Source: a virus. From it: DNA of 43,389 bases. Below the pieces are notes generated by a model. It did no database searches and was not told the DNA's origin. It worked only from the letters and a program-made list of their open reading frames with translations. Position 1 is the first letter of the stretch. Every line of letters starts with the position of its first letter. The stretch spans positions 1-43,389 of IMG/VR virus record IMGVR_UViG_3300036859_000219. One strand, 5' to 3'. Position numbers and translations under genes: made by a program. Positions 16,360 to 24,892 of this stretch are shown here, in pieces.

Positions 16360-17298
16360 CTAGGGCACCCACGGCCCTGGTTGGTATTGCCCGCCGCGTA
16401 TCGTCAGGACCTTGGTGCCGACGAAAGGCCCGCTGATCGACAAGCTCGCGCCATAAACGACCGAGCCGGCATCGATCACGAAAAACCCTTGCGTGAACGT
16501 CGGGTTATTCAAGATAGTGATCGGGATCGTCGGCGAGCCGCTGTCGCTGTTGCCCTGCACCGTGCCGGTTGCCACCTGCATGAAGCTTCCGCCGCTTCCG
16601 GACACCGTGATTGCGCCAGTAAACAGGACCGACGACCCCCAGGCGGCGCCGATGACCAGAAAACTCTGCGGGTAACCGCAATTGCCAAACCACACATTGC
16701 CGATCTCAAGATGCGAGTTGGCAAAAACGTCGATGCAGTCTTGGTTCACGCCGCTAGTGTCGCAGGTGATGCCCTCGACCTTGAGCGCCGCCTCGGACAT
16801 CGAAATGCAGGGCCGCGAGCCGAACGAGGCCGGAAAGAAGAACGCGCCGTTCACGTTCGCCGGGTCACCGCGCAGCGTATAGGGCAGATATTTGCCGATC
16901 GGCAGCGTCTGCGGCGGCGCGCCCCATTTCAGCGGGGCGACGGTGCCGCATTGCCCCAGCAATCGCCCGGAGATCAGCAGGCCCGGATAGTACCATTGTG
17001 AGCCGACATTGGCGACGCCGAGCTGAATCGTCGGCTTCCACTTGCATTGGAAATCATAGAGCGCGGCCAGCGTGTCGTGTGCCTTCTGCGGCGTCGCGAA
17101 CGGCGCCGCCTGCGTGCCGTCGCCGGTGGCGTCGCTGCCGCAAGTCGTCACCGCCACATTCGGCGTTCCCGGCCAATAGCCGTTGGCGCAACTCGCCGGT
17201 GGGGCAACGTACATGGTGACGTCGGCGGTCGGCACGATGCGTTGGGCAAGCGCCGAAGACGCCAAGAACACCAAAAATGCTGCCAGAAATGCCCGCAT
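16360..17298 (-). CDS. Secreted-type tailspike/beta-helix-like protein (312 aa)
   Basis: The N-terminus MRAFLAAFLVFLASSALAQ is a textbook signal peptide with an Ala-x-Ala cleavage site. The body is rich in Gly, Val, Ser and Asn with the rhythm of a right-handed beta-helix (ALKVEGITCDTSGVNQDCID, then NSHLEIGNVWFGNCGYPQSF). Several cysteines occur in the first 230 residues, fitting an exported protein. GGAGG is 5 nt upstream of the second of two consecutive ATGs, so 17298 is chosen. It is coupled to the tail fibre gene by TGATG. It may be a tailspike or an exported surface protein; the signal peptide is unusual for a virion part. Confidence 0.72.
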   Translation of the reverse strand: MRAFLAAFLVFLASSALAQRIVPTADVTMYVAPPASCANGYWPGTPNVAVTTCGSDATGDGTQAAPFATPQKAHDTLAALYDFQCKWKPTIQLGVANVGSQWYYPGLLISGRLLGQCGTVAPLKWGAPPQTLPIGKYLPYTLRGDPANVNGAFFFPASFGSRPCISMSEAALKVEGITCDTSGVNQDCIDVFANSHLEIGNVWFGNCGYPQSFLVIGAAWGSSVLFTGAITVSGSGGSFMQVATGTVQGNSDSGSPTIPITILNNPTFTQGFFVIDAGSVVYGASLSISGPFVGTKVLTIRGGQYQPGPWVP

Positions 17299-18518
17299 CA
17301 TCTCCTCCGACGTGCAAACACTGTCCCGTAAGTGGACCCTGACCCCGCTGAAAAGGTTGCATTCGCCAAGAGAAAGACCGTTGTCGTTGTACTCGTGATG
17401 ACGCGCGTGGCCCCGGTAGTGACGAATTGCGCGCCAGCCCCTGCCCCAAAAGATGCGGCAATCAGCGTAAATCCCGGCAATCCAAGCGTCGGCATGGTCG
17501 CAGAGCTGCTGCCGACCGCTGCCTGGAGGATTGTCATTGCAAACGACGCGGTTGTTGTGAGCGAAAGCAGGCCTTCAACATCCCAATCACCCGCCGTCAA
17601 GCTCATCGAGGCGGCGTTCGAGGTCAATCCCGTCGTGAGCGCTATGGCCCCGGCGACCGTCGTTGTCACCGACGAGTATTCACCCATGTTACCGGAGCTG
17701 GCGGCAACGCCTGTCGTGACTCCCGGAATTTGACCGGCATTGACCCACGACGATGCGACCGGATTGAGACCGTTGGTCGCCAATATGAATCCCGCTGTGC
17801 CCGTGGATGCCGGCAGAAGAACGGTGAACGATGAACCGGACGGATTCGCGCCCAGCGTCGCGGCAGAGGTCGCATTTGAACCTGCCAACGTCAACGATCC
17901 TGGCGTCGTCCCCGGAACGCCAAGCGTCGGACTCGCGGTGAACGCCGATCCGGTCCCGGCAACGCCGGCAAGAACCGTGCCTGATGCGCCAGATGGGTTG
18001 GTCGCGATTGTGGTCCACGCCGTGTTGCTGGCGCCGTCCGTGGTCAAAGCCTGGCCAGATGCCCCGATTGATGGGGGAAACCGCAGCGTCCATGACGCGC
18101 CGGAGGCGTTGGCCGCAAGCGTAACGGTGGAGGTCGCATTGGAGCCGGCAAGCCCGAGCGTGCCGGGCGTGGTGCCGGGATTGCCGAGAACGGGGGCGGT
18201 GACCCATGACGCCGCGGTACCGGCGGCCGGTTGCAACACGCTGCCGGTGCCGCCGAGCGCCAGCCACGACGGCGCGGTCTGCCCGGCCTGCAACAGCGAT
18301 CCGCGCGAGCCGAGCACCAGCACCACCGGATCAGTGGACGCTGCCGGATAATAGAACATGCTGCCGGTCGACGCGCTGGGCGTCAGCACGAACACAGCCG
18401 AGTCGATCAGCTCGTTGAGAAAATTGCGCGTCCCGGTCGGGGTGATGAGGCCGGTCGTGTTGTCCGTGAAAGTCGCCGCAACGTCCGACGACGCGGTGGA
18501 TTTGCTGACGATCGTCAT
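17298..18518 (-). CDS. Tail fibre-like protein with an internal duplication (406 aa)
   Basis: A Ser/Thr/Ala/Gly-rich fibre protein. It contains two adjacent copies of an about 65-residue unit beginning LGNPGTTPGTLGLAGSNATS (about residue 110) and LGVPGTTPGSLTLAGSNATS (about residue 198), each ending in a TTDG/ATNG turn. The C-terminal 130 residues form a separate beta-rich domain ending STYGTVFARRRR. There is no signal peptide. It stands second after the portal gene, in the unit driven by promoter C, and probably builds a tail fibre shaft and tip. Confidence 0.75.
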   Translation of the reverse strand: MTIVSKSTASSDVAATFTDNTTGLITPTGTRNFLNELIDSAVFVLTPSASTGSMFYYPAASTDPVVLVLGSRGSLLQAGQTAPSWLALGGTGSVLQPAAGTAASWVTAPVLGNPGTTPGTLGLAGSNATSTVTLAANASGASWTLRFPPSIGASGQALTTDGASNTAWTTIATNPSGASGTVLAGVAGTGSAFTASPTLGVPGTTPGSLTLAGSNATSAATLGANPSGSSFTVLLPASTGTAGFILATNGLNPVASSWVNAGQIPGVTTGVAASSGNMGEYSSVTTTVAGAIALTTGLTSNAASMSLTAGDWDVEGLLSLTTTASFAMTILQAAVGSSSATMPTLGLPGFTLIAASFGAGAGAQFVTTGATRVITSTTTTVFLLANATFSAGSGSTYGTVFARRRR

Positions 18519-18528
18519 GTCGCCACCC

Positions 18529-18831
18529 TCATGATTGCGCGATCACGCTGACGACATCGCTCGCGTTCACGCCGAAGAAGGCTTCCGCATTCGCCGCCAG
18601 CCGCGAGCCCGTGCTCGCCGAAACGGTCGGCGCCGCGCCGAACAGCACGCAACAGGCCGTCGAATCCGTCGCCGCGCGGATAAATCTGGTCGCGGCATTG
18701 AAGGCCGCGGATTTGGTCTCCCCGCCGATCGCGATCCGCTGCGTCGTGATGGCGGGCTCCTTGCCGGAGCGGATGTCTCCATTCGGCGACGTCACCCAAT
18801 TCGAATATTCCGTGATGTACAGGAAAGCCAT
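18529..18831 (-). CDS. Small structural protein after the portal gene (100 aa)
   Basis: GGAGG stands 6 nt before ATG 18831. The sequence MAFLYITEYSNWVTSPNGDI and the beta-rich following part (APTVSASTGSRLAANAEAFF) look like small conserved virion proteins found beside portals in proteobacterial podoviruses. No domain name can be given. It lies 4 nt after the portal stop. Confidence 0.7.
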   Translation of the reverse strand: MAFLYITEYSNWVTSPNGDIRSGKEPAITTQRIAIGGETKSAAFNAATRFIRAATDSTACCVLFGAAPTVSASTGSRLAANAEAFFGVNASDVVSVIAQS

Positions 18832-18834
18832 GGC

Positions 18835-21063
18835 TTACCTCCGTGGTGCCGCAGCGGGATCGCGCATCTGATCGCGGTGAATGGCGCCGGGCGGCATCTG
18901 GCCATTGCGCTGCGCCCCGGCCTGTGCGCCCTGCCGCGGCGTGCCGGCAACACCGGGACCACCCATCCCCGGAACGCCTTGCCCCGGTGCCGCGCCGGGA
19001 GCTTGCTGCTGCTGCATCGCTTGCTGCTGCGTCTTCTGCGACATCTGCATGACGTGCTTCATCACGTGCACGCGGATCACGCCGGACGGGTCGCCCATCT
19101 GCATCGCCTGCTGGTGCGCCTGCAAATGCTCGGCGTCGTTGTCGAGCACGTGCACCGGCAAATCGATGGCCTGCTCGAGGTAGGAGTTCTCCAAGCGCGG
19201 GTCCATCGCCAGCTGCGAGCGCATGTCCTTGAGAATCTTCGGCCCGATGCGCGGCCCCATCACGTTCGAGGTGATCTGCACGAGTGCCGGCGTCAAGTCG
19301 AGCTGATAGCCGGGATATGCCTGCGGGCCGAGCCCGCGCAGCACGTTCATCCAGGAAATCTGCTGCTGCATCTGCTGCGCGCTGCGGGCGGCCTCGACGC
19401 CGTACCAGCGAAATTCGAACCGCCGATGCATCTGCGTCGGCGGAATCTGCTCCATGTTCATGTCGGACCCGACCTCGCCGAACTGCGGCACGGTCAGCGC
19501 GCGGTCGCGGTACTGGTGGTCGAGCTCGAGCCAGCGCTGCAACATCGGGGTCAGCACCTCGCCCTCGAGCGTGGTCACCGCGTCGGCGGTGGTGAGAACG
19601 TCGACCTGCTGCTCGTTGGCGATCTCGGCCTGGTTCATGCGCCGCTTGCCGGACGACGCCTGCTGCGGGATGGCGGCCGGCGACACGCTCAAGGTCTGGT
19701 TCACCTCGGTCTTGGCCGCGGTGACGATCTCGAATGCGTCCTTCCACAGCTGCGGGAAGTTGGCGAAGCTCGTGTCTTTCGGCGAGGTTTCCCAGATTGC
19801 GGCGACGCTGAGCACCATCGATCCGACGCGCGGATTCTTGGCCGGATCGGTCATGATGATCGGCAGCAGCGCATAGGCCGCCGAGTCCATGCCTTCGTTG
19901 ACCGCATCGTTGGCGGCATATTGCAGATCGGCGACGGCGCGGATTTTCGAGATGCCCTTGAACGCGCCCTGCTCCTTGTCGACCGGCGCCGAGATCAGCG
20001 GGCACTTGTCGGACCAGTTCGGGTTGCGCTTGACGGACAAAACCTTGTCCTCGCCGCCGAAGTAGAGGCGGCACAAGCGGCGCTCTTTCTTGATCTTGAT
20101 CACGCTCCAGGTCTCGTAGACCTGGGCGAACTTGCTGCCGCCGGTGATCTTGATGCCGGCGGCATCGACCATCTTCGCCTGCTTGTCGGGCTGGTTGGAC
20201 TTGCCGGACGAGCGCAAGGTCGAGATCAGCGCGCGCCCGCGCTTCTTCTCGATCTCGCCGTCCGCGATCATCTGCTTGATCTTGGATTCCGACCAGCGCC
20301 GGATGATGGTAGCCGAGCCGCCCTGCGAGAGCGCGTCATCGACGCTGTCGGCGGTCGCCGGGAGCACGCTCACGTCGCTGTCGGCCAGCACCTCCACATG
20401 CGGAAAACCGTGCACGATCTCGGTTTCCTCGATGTCGTCCTCGCCCTCGTCCTCGTCGAGCTCGACGCCATCGAGATCCGGCGGGCGCGGCTTGCGCCAG
20501 GCGACGTGGTGCTTGTTCTCGATCCAGGTCACATAGAGGTTGTACTGGCCCTCGATGTCGCCGTTCTTCACCAGCGCCGGCATGACGCGGGTGCGCAGTT
20601 TGGACTTGCGGATGTAGTGCTCGAGCAGCGACGTGATGGCGCTCGGCGGGGCGTCCGAGGACAGCACCTCGACGTGGCGGCCGGACTGCGGAAAAACCTG
20701 ATTGACAAAGCGGGTTTTTCGGGCGTCGACCGCGTTGCGCACGATCGGCACGAAAATCTTGGAATTTCCCGAGTAGAATTGCCGCGGCCCGAGTTTGCAG
20801 TGGTAGACGTCCCACCAGTCCATCATCTCGTCGGAACGGCTGATCTGGTCCTCGAAACCCTTCTGCACGGTCGAATAGAGCTTGAGCGCGGCATCCTCGA
20901 CATATTTGAAGGTGACGAGCTCCTCGTCGCGCTCCAGTTCGGGCGAGTGTCGGTCGAGCGGCTCGCGGACGACCGCCGACGCCCCCTCCTCGGCCTCGTC
21001 AGCCTCGATCTCGTCGGCATCGGTCAGAGGATCGGCCTTGGCGTCCATTGTCCCGCTCGACAT
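18835..21063 (-). CDS. Portal protein (742 aa)
   Basis: A 742-residue protein with the acidic start DADEIEADEAEEGASAVV, then a portal-type core: KGFEDQISRSDEMMDWWDVY, SGNSKIFVPIVRNAVDARKT, YNLYVTWIENKHHVAWRKPR, and later NQAEIANEQQVDVLTTADAV and the C-terminal Gln-rich barrel/tail (QMSQKTQQQAMQQQQAPGAA). Length and order match portals of P22/N4-like podoviruses. Start ATG 21063 follows GGCGAG; ATG 21048 and an ATG at 21093 are alternatives, but the latter lies in the promoter C palindrome. TerL is encoded just upstream. The portal forms the dodecameric ring through which DNA is packaged and ejected. Confidence 0.88.
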   Translation of the reverse strand: MSSGTMDAKADPLTDADEIEADEAEEGASAVVREPLDRHSPELERDEELVTFKYVEDAALKLYSTVQKGFEDQISRSDEMMDWWDVYHCKLGPRQFYSGNSKIFVPIVRNAVDARKTRFVNQVFPQSGRHVEVLSSDAPPSAITSLLEHYIRKSKLRTRVMPALVKNGDIEGQYNLYVTWIENKHHVAWRKPRPPDLDGVELDEDEGEDDIEETEIVHGFPHVEVLADSDVSVLPATADSVDDALSQGGSATIIRRWSESKIKQMIADGEIEKKRGRALISTLRSSGKSNQPDKQAKMVDAAGIKITGGSKFAQVYETWSVIKIKKERRLCRLYFGGEDKVLSVKRNPNWSDKCPLISAPVDKEQGAFKGISKIRAVADLQYAANDAVNEGMDSAAYALLPIIMTDPAKNPRVGSMVLSVAAIWETSPKDTSFANFPQLWKDAFEIVTAAKTEVNQTLSVSPAAIPQQASSGKRRMNQAEIANEQQVDVLTTADAVTTLEGEVLTPMLQRWLELDHQYRDRALTVPQFGEVGSDMNMEQIPPTQMHRRFEFRWYGVEAARSAQQMQQQISWMNVLRGLGPQAYPGYQLDLTPALVQITSNVMGPRIGPKILKDMRSQLAMDPRLENSYLEQAIDLPVHVLDNDAEHLQAHQQAMQMGDPSGVIRVHVMKHVMQMSQKTQQQAMQQQQAPGAAPGQGVPGMGGPGVAGTPRQGAQAGAQRNGQMPPGAIHRDQMRDPAAAPRR

Positions 21064-21085
21064 ACACTCGCCGCCGTCGCGCGCT

Positions 21086-21136
21086 CCGCGCAATAATGTT
21101 GCGCGGATGTATCGGGTTTTTGTAATTTTCTGTCAA
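21086..21136 (-). promoter_or_regulatory. Late promoter/operator element C (drives portal-fibre unit)
   Basis: On the minus strand TTGACA (21136-21131), 17-bp spacer, GATACATC, then a perfect inverted repeat with 8-bp arms, CCGCGCAA-N5-TTGCGCGG (21106-21086). The portal ATG is 23 bp downstream. The -35 abuts the terL stop codon. Confidence 0.85.
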
Positions 21137-23131
21137 TCAGTGTCGGGTCGCCAGCGCCGAGAGATAGCGGCGGCCGGTGTCTGTGTAGGCGTAGTTGCGG
21201 CTGGCGTCGACCTCCTCAACCGCCCCAACCTGGAGCAGCGCGCAGAAGCTCTCGATCCCCTCCATCAGGGTCCGGTGCGGCCCTTCCTTGGCGAGCGGCG
21301 TCAGGGTCCCGTCCTTGGCGACGTCCTGGCAGTAGCCGCCGGCAAATGCTTGCAGGGTGAGCCGAGCCGCGCTCGACACCAGCACGCACGGCAGCCCGTT
21401 CATGTTCCGCCGCATCAGCGCGCGCACCTCCTCGCGGCCGAGACTCTCCTGCGCACCGGTGCGGACCTCGATCGGCACCCGTGCCGCCGCTGCCTTGAGC
21501 CCGAGCGTATCGTACGCCTGGAAGTGCCGGGGCGGGGCAATGACCCGCATGGTGCGCCCGGCCTCGAGCGCGGCGGCCTGCACGATCCCGAGCAGCGCCT
21601 CGCCGGGCCCGCCCTCGCGGGCGAAGTCGGCCAGGAGATGCAGCGAGCCGTCGACCAGCTGCGCCAGCGCGGCAACGGTGTAGCGCGGCTCGGCGTTGAC
21701 GATCAGCCACAGCGGCGCGCGATCGTGGATCCGCATCCCCTCGACGATGAACTGCTGCGCGAAGCCGGGAAAGATCGCCTGCCCCGGCCGCATTCGCAGC
21801 GCGTACGCCAGCGCGTTCGGGAAGTCGATGTTGCCGGTCGGATAGCCCAGGAGCTGCGCCTTGGCCTCGTCCGACACGTTGACGAAGATCACCTCGCCGG
21901 CGCGGAAGAACGGCTGCAAGCCCTCAATGAACTGGAGCTTACCCCGCGGCGGCGGCAGCGGCTCCAGGTTGAGCACCACCCGCCGCCGGGTCATCTCGGC
22001 GCGCAACGGCTGCTTGATCCATTCGTTGAGCCCGGTTTCCTCGATCCCGATCACGGTCGGGGAAAACTCCCGATCGGTGGCAAACACGTCGTTCACCAGC
22101 TGGTCCGGCATCCACAGCTTGGCCTCGCCTGACCAGACCACCAGCCGGGGACCGATCCAGGAAAACACCACCTTGCCGGTGGAGGCGGATTTCTTGTTCA
22201 CGGTGCGCGCCGGATCGTACGCGACGTCGACCCGGTGCCAAGTGCGCACCAGCGCCTCCGTCTTGATGTCCTCGGCGCGGAACGTCTTCACCGCCGGGTC
22301 CTCGGCCTCGCACAGGTATTCGCAGTTGAAATCCGATAAGAGCCCTTGGCGTACGTACTCCATACGCTTCTCGCCGATCCAGGCCAGCGGGTACTTGCCG
22401 GGCCACATCGGCACCCACTTCCCCGGCGGCAGGTCGTCGTGCTCCTCCCCGGAGTTGGCCTGGTACATGATCGGATAGCGCTGGTGATACCAGCCGGAAT
22501 CCTTCGCCACCCGCACGATCACCGCATCGCTGTCGAGCCGGTTGCCGATGAGCCGGATTTGCGCGTGCTTGGCAAACGCCGGCAGCGCGGTGCGGTAGAG
22601 CCAGCGCAGCCGATCGCGCCGTGCCTCAGGGGTCCGCACCGTCTCCTCGTCCTCGAGGTCGTCCATCAGCCCGAAGTCCGGCCGCTTCTCGTGGTGCTTC
22701 GACCCGCGCAGCGACTGGCCGGAACCGAACGCCCGGATCGAAACCCCGTTCTTGAGCACCAGATGGCTTTCACCCCAGGTCGGGCCGCGTAGGTCGCCGA
22801 ACAGGTGCTCGAGCATCTCGTTGGTCTCGAGCTCGAACTTGATCGCCTGCAACCGCTCGACCGCGCGCTCATAGCTGGCGCCGATCACGATGCCGTTGCC
22901 GAACTTCTGGAACGCGGCCCGGATAACGAAAACCTCCTCCATGATCGTCGACTTCGCCGCGTCGCGGAACGCCTCGGTCACGATCCGCGGCCGGTCGGAG
23001 TGCCAGGCGTCGATGATCTCGAAATGAAACGGCGGCGTCGCCTGCGGATGCCGGTGCTCGAACAGCGCCTGATGCGCCAGCCGGGGATTGGTCCCGAGCC
23101 GCAGCAGCAGCGCCTCTTTGTCGGATGCCAT
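21137..23131 (-). CDS. terL: Terminase large subunit (664 aa)
   Basis: The ATPase part has a deviant Walker A, TEAFRDAAKST (residues 52-62), of the (G/A)xxKS/T kind used by many podoviral terminases, and a Walker B, FGLMDDLED (153-161). The coupling motif region is RLIGNRLDSD. The RNase H-like nuclease part has an acidic residue in VDVAYDPA (Asp302), IEETGLNEW (about 364) and a late Asp in TGNIDFPNALAYAL. The start ATG shares its A with the stop of a 44-aa membrane protein (TGATG). The enzyme cuts the concatemer and drives DNA into the procapsid via the portal, encoded next. No small subunit is recognisable by sequence. Confidence 0.9.
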   Translation of the reverse strand: MASDKEALLLRLGTNPRLAHQALFEHRHPQATPPFHFEIIDAWHSDRPRIVTEAFRDAAKSTIMEEVFVIRAAFQKFGNGIVIGASYERAVERLQAIKFELETNEMLEHLFGDLRGPTWGESHLVLKNGVSIRAFGSGQSLRGSKHHEKRPDFGLMDDLEDEETVRTPEARRDRLRWLYRTALPAFAKHAQIRLIGNRLDSDAVIVRVAKDSGWYHQRYPIMYQANSGEEHDDLPPGKWVPMWPGKYPLAWIGEKRMEYVRQGLLSDFNCEYLCEAEDPAVKTFRAEDIKTEALVRTWHRVDVAYDPARTVNKKSASTGKVVFSWIGPRLVVWSGEAKLWMPDQLVNDVFATDREFSPTVIGIEETGLNEWIKQPLRAEMTRRRVVLNLEPLPPPRGKLQFIEGLQPFFRAGEVIFVNVSDEAKAQLLGYPTGNIDFPNALAYALRMRPGQAIFPGFAQQFIVEGMRIHDRAPLWLIVNAEPRYTVAALAQLVDGSLHLLADFAREGGPGEALLGIVQAAALEAGRTMRVIAPPRHFQAYDTLGLKAAAARVPIEVRTGAQESLGREEVRALMRRNMNGLPCVLVSSAARLTLQAFAGGYCQDVAKDGTLTPLAKEGPHRTLMEGIESFCALLQVGAVEEVDASRNYAYTDTGRRYLSALATRH

Positions 23132-23265
23132 CAGAACGGCCCGTGACGCTGATTGTGCCCGGGATGATGAGGGTCACCACCACCGCCCCCGACTTGCCAG
23201 AATGCCTGGACGATCGCCCAGCAGGCGAAAACCACGAAGCCGTAGACGACAAGCTGCCGCAGCAT
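23131..23265 (-). CDS. Small membrane protein upstream of terL (44 aa)
   Basis: ATG 23265 opens a 44-codon frame with one clear membrane segment (QLVVYGFVVFACWAIVQAFW) and a Gly/His-rich tail (GGGGGDPHHPGHNQRHGPF). Its TGA overlaps the terL ATG (TGATG). It is the first gene behind late promoter E. The ribosome site is weak (CTGGGTG). It resembles small conserved phage membrane proteins and could act in lysis; this is only an inference. Confidence 0.62.
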   Translation of the reverse strand: MLRQLVVYGFVVFACWAIVQAFWQVGGGGGDPHHPGHNQRHGPF

Positions 23266-23282
23266 GACACCCAGGGGAAAAG

Positions 23283-23307
23283 GGGCCGGGACACCCGCCC
23301 CCGGCCC
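23283..23307 (-). terminator. GC-rich hairpin in the terL leader (attenuator or terminator-like)
   Basis: GGGCCGGG (23283-23290) pairs perfectly with CCCGGCCC (23300-23307) across a 9-nt loop. Read on the minus strand the stem is followed by CTTTTCCCC, a short U-run. It lies between promoter E and the first gene, so it may attenuate the unit or terminate upstream read-through. Confidence 0.4.
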
Positions 23308-23365
23308 AAGTCAGGGAGGCCTCACTAAACGCCCGACACATCCCACCCAGAACCCGCCGCGTCAA

Positions 23366-23415
23366 CGCAAGAATGTTGCCGAAAATGCAAATCAGTTGGA
23401 AGATTATGGCGTCAA
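23366..23415 (-). promoter_or_regulatory. Late promoter/operator element E (drives terL), divergent copy
   Basis: On the minus strand TTGACG (23415-23410), then the shared ATAATCTTCC-type spacer, a less conserved -10 region (ATTTGCATTTTC) and the palindrome half-sites GGCAA-CATTC-TTGCG. Relative to copies A-D there are 3 extra bases between -35 and palindrome. It is weaker in consensus but in the expected place, 100 bp before the terL unit. Confidence 0.62.
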
Positions 23416-23905
23416 TGCCACAATGTATTATGGAATATTTTCAGAATTGCCTTAATGTTCTTTCGATAAATCAACATCTTGAGACCCCCCCTTGACTGCG
23501 AAGCAGCGCAGGAGAAAACGACCGATATGCGGTCTCGCGCGCGCAACCACCTCTTACTTCCTTCCTTCCGGTCGAGAACCGTAACCCGCGAATCAGTCAA
23601 ATTCGAAAATCGGCCGCAGATTTCGGGACGGGGGCCGAAAAAGTTGAGACCCGTCCTGGTGGCCCGGGCCATTCCCGAGTTCGAAACGGCGCCTGGCGAG
23701 GTCGGAAACGAGGGCGTTCGCAGCCCCGATGACTGTCTAGCATCAACGATATCAACGGCTTAGGTGTGATTACGCGCATATGGGGCATGTGCGGAGCGAG
23801 GGGTCCTAGGGATAAAGTCCTAGCCGAGGGGCTGGACAGAGGGGGAGCGGGCGCCTTATTCATCCCCTGCGTAACCCATTGATGCATCGTCGATAGGTAG
23901 CTCTG
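23416..23905. other. Intergenic region between divergent terL and plus-strand genes, no gene seen
   Basis: About 490 bp without a convincing gene; frames here are short, Arg-rich and lack ribosome sites. The region is AT-richer at 23416-23480 and contains a C-run (GACCCCCCC), a direct repeat of TCCTAG (around 23805-23825) and possible AT-rich promoter boxes on both strands (TAATAC on the minus strand near 23430). It separates the leftward late block from the small rightward cluster at 23.9-24.6 kb. It could hold cos/pac or origin functions, but nothing in the sequence proves that. Confidence 0.5.
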
Positions 23906-23908
23906 GTG

Positions 23909-24181
23909 ATGGGTCTCTCGACGGCAAACGGCGGTCCTCGGTTCATAGAGCGGTACGACGACGGTCGCGCGCTGCGTACGCGTCGGCTGCGGCGCGCGCT
24001 TGCTGATCTGAGCGAGTACAGCGACGATGTTCGTGCAGTGCGGCGTGCAGCCGAGCTTGTGGTGGCTGCTGAGGATATGCGGCATCGTGCGGCGTACGGT
24101 CAGCCGGTGAATATGCCGCTGCTCCTGCAATTGGATGCGCGGGCCGAGCGCGCGGTGGCCAAGCTGAAGGGTGGCAAATGA
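23909..24181 (+). CDS. Hypothetical helical protein (90 aa)
   Basis: ATG 23909 (a GTG precedes it) opens a basic, helical protein: FIERYDDGRALRTRRLRRAL, LADLSEYSDDVRAVRRAAEL, ending LDARAERAVAKLKGGK. The stop overlaps the next start (ATGA). It heads a three-gene plus-strand cluster next to terL, where a small terminase subunit might be expected, but no HTH is evident, so no role is assigned. Confidence 0.65.
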   Translation: MGLSTANGGPRFIERYDDGRALRTRRLRRALADLSEYSDDVRAVRRAAELVVAAEDMRHRAAYGQPVNMPLLLQLDARAERAVAKLKGGK

Positions 24182-24258
24182 GCTGGGTAATCATTGGGCT
24201 GCTGCTGTGGGTGGCGTTCGGGGTGTACTATGGGATCGTGGCAGGAGCATCACGATGA
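24178..24258 (+). CDS. Membrane peptide (26 aa)
   Basis: A 26-residue, almost wholly hydrophobic peptide (VIIGLLLWVAFGVYYGIVAG) fits exactly between its neighbours with ATGA overlaps at both ends. Such coupling makes chance unlikely. One membrane span; function unknown. Confidence 0.58.
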   Translation: MSWVIIGLLLWVAFGVYYGIVAGASR

Positions 24259-24596
24259 GCGACGAAGCGCCCGCGCCTGTTCACTTCCCGCTGCGGGCGG
24301 CAACGCCGGTGAAGGCCCCACCGATTATGGGCAACGGCGGCGTCGCGGGCGATCGGCCTGTCGGGCCGCCTGACGCGCGCAAGCAGACGCCGGACGAGCG
24401 CAAGGCCAGGGCGCGGGAGCGGGCCGTAGCGTGGCGGGCGCGCAAGGTTGCCGATGCGATGACGGGCGGGTTGCCGTCGACGAACTCGGTCAAGGCGGTC
24501 AGCGGCGCGGTGACGGCTATTGCCGGCGCGCTCGAGCCGCTGTCGCAGGAGGACCGCCAGCGCGCGCTCGACGCCGTGGTGGTGATGCTGGGCTAG
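24255..24596 (+). CDS. Hypothetical protein, basic middle and helical C-terminus (113 aa)
   Basis: Start ATG 24255 (MSDEAPAPVHFPL) behind GGAG; the longer frame to 24171 is a shadow. A Pro/Gly-rich N-terminus leads to a basic helix (DERKARARERAVAWRARKVA) and an Ala/Val-rich C-terminal helix (QEDRQRALDAVVVMLG). Its stop codon shares CTAG (24593-24596) with the convergent minus-strand gene. No family recognised. Confidence 0.65.
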   Translation: MSDEAPAPVHFPLRAATPVKAPPIMGNGGVAGDRPVGPPDARKQTPDERKARARERAVAWRARKVADAMTGGLPSTNSVKAVSGAVTAIAGALEPLSQEDRQRALDAVVVMLG

Positions 24597-24892
24597 GCGC
24601 CGGGTGGATCGTCCGGCTTCGGCGGAACACCAAACACTCCGGGGAATGGCACCACCGTCAGCGTCGGCGAGAGTTTGTCGAGCGGCTTGGTCGCTTGGCC
24701 GTTCTCGAAAATCAGCATCCCGGCGTACAGCAGCGCGTCCTGCGGCATGATGAACAGGTCGTGCACGATCGCGCCTTCGTACTTCATCAGCGAGAATATC
24801 TGCTGCATGGTCTGATTGGGGCCGAGCGGGAGGTCGAGCCAGTGCTCGCCGTTGGGCTTGAGGAAGAAACGCACTACACGGGTTTGGGTCAT
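24593..24892 (-). CDS. Hypothetical protein, last gene of the left early operon (99 aa)
   Basis: Start MTQTRVVRFFLKPNGEHWLD at 24892, overlapping the upstream stop (ATGA); the longer frame is a shadow. A beta-rich N-terminus is followed by MQQIFSLMKYEGAIVHDLFI and a Pro-rich end. No family recognised. Confidence 0.65.
   Translation of the reverse strand: MTQTRVVRFFLKPNGEHWLDLPLGPNQTMQQIFSLMKYEGAIVHDLFIMPQDALLYAGMLIFENGQATKPLDKLSPTLTVVPFPGVFGVPPKPDDPPGA

Noticed and set aside
18515-20074. 519-codon minus-strand frame overlapping portal
   Set aside because: Runs in another frame of the same strand as the portal; Arg/Ala/Gly-rich shadow.
18535-21096. 853-codon plus-strand open frame antisense to the portal gene
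   Set aside because: Long open frame caused by high GC; composition is His/Arg/Leu-rich shadow of the portal gene, with no ribosome site or domain.
23479-23763. 94-codon plus-strand frame in the terL upstream gap
   Set aside because: Poor composition, no ribosome site, not coupled to neighbours.
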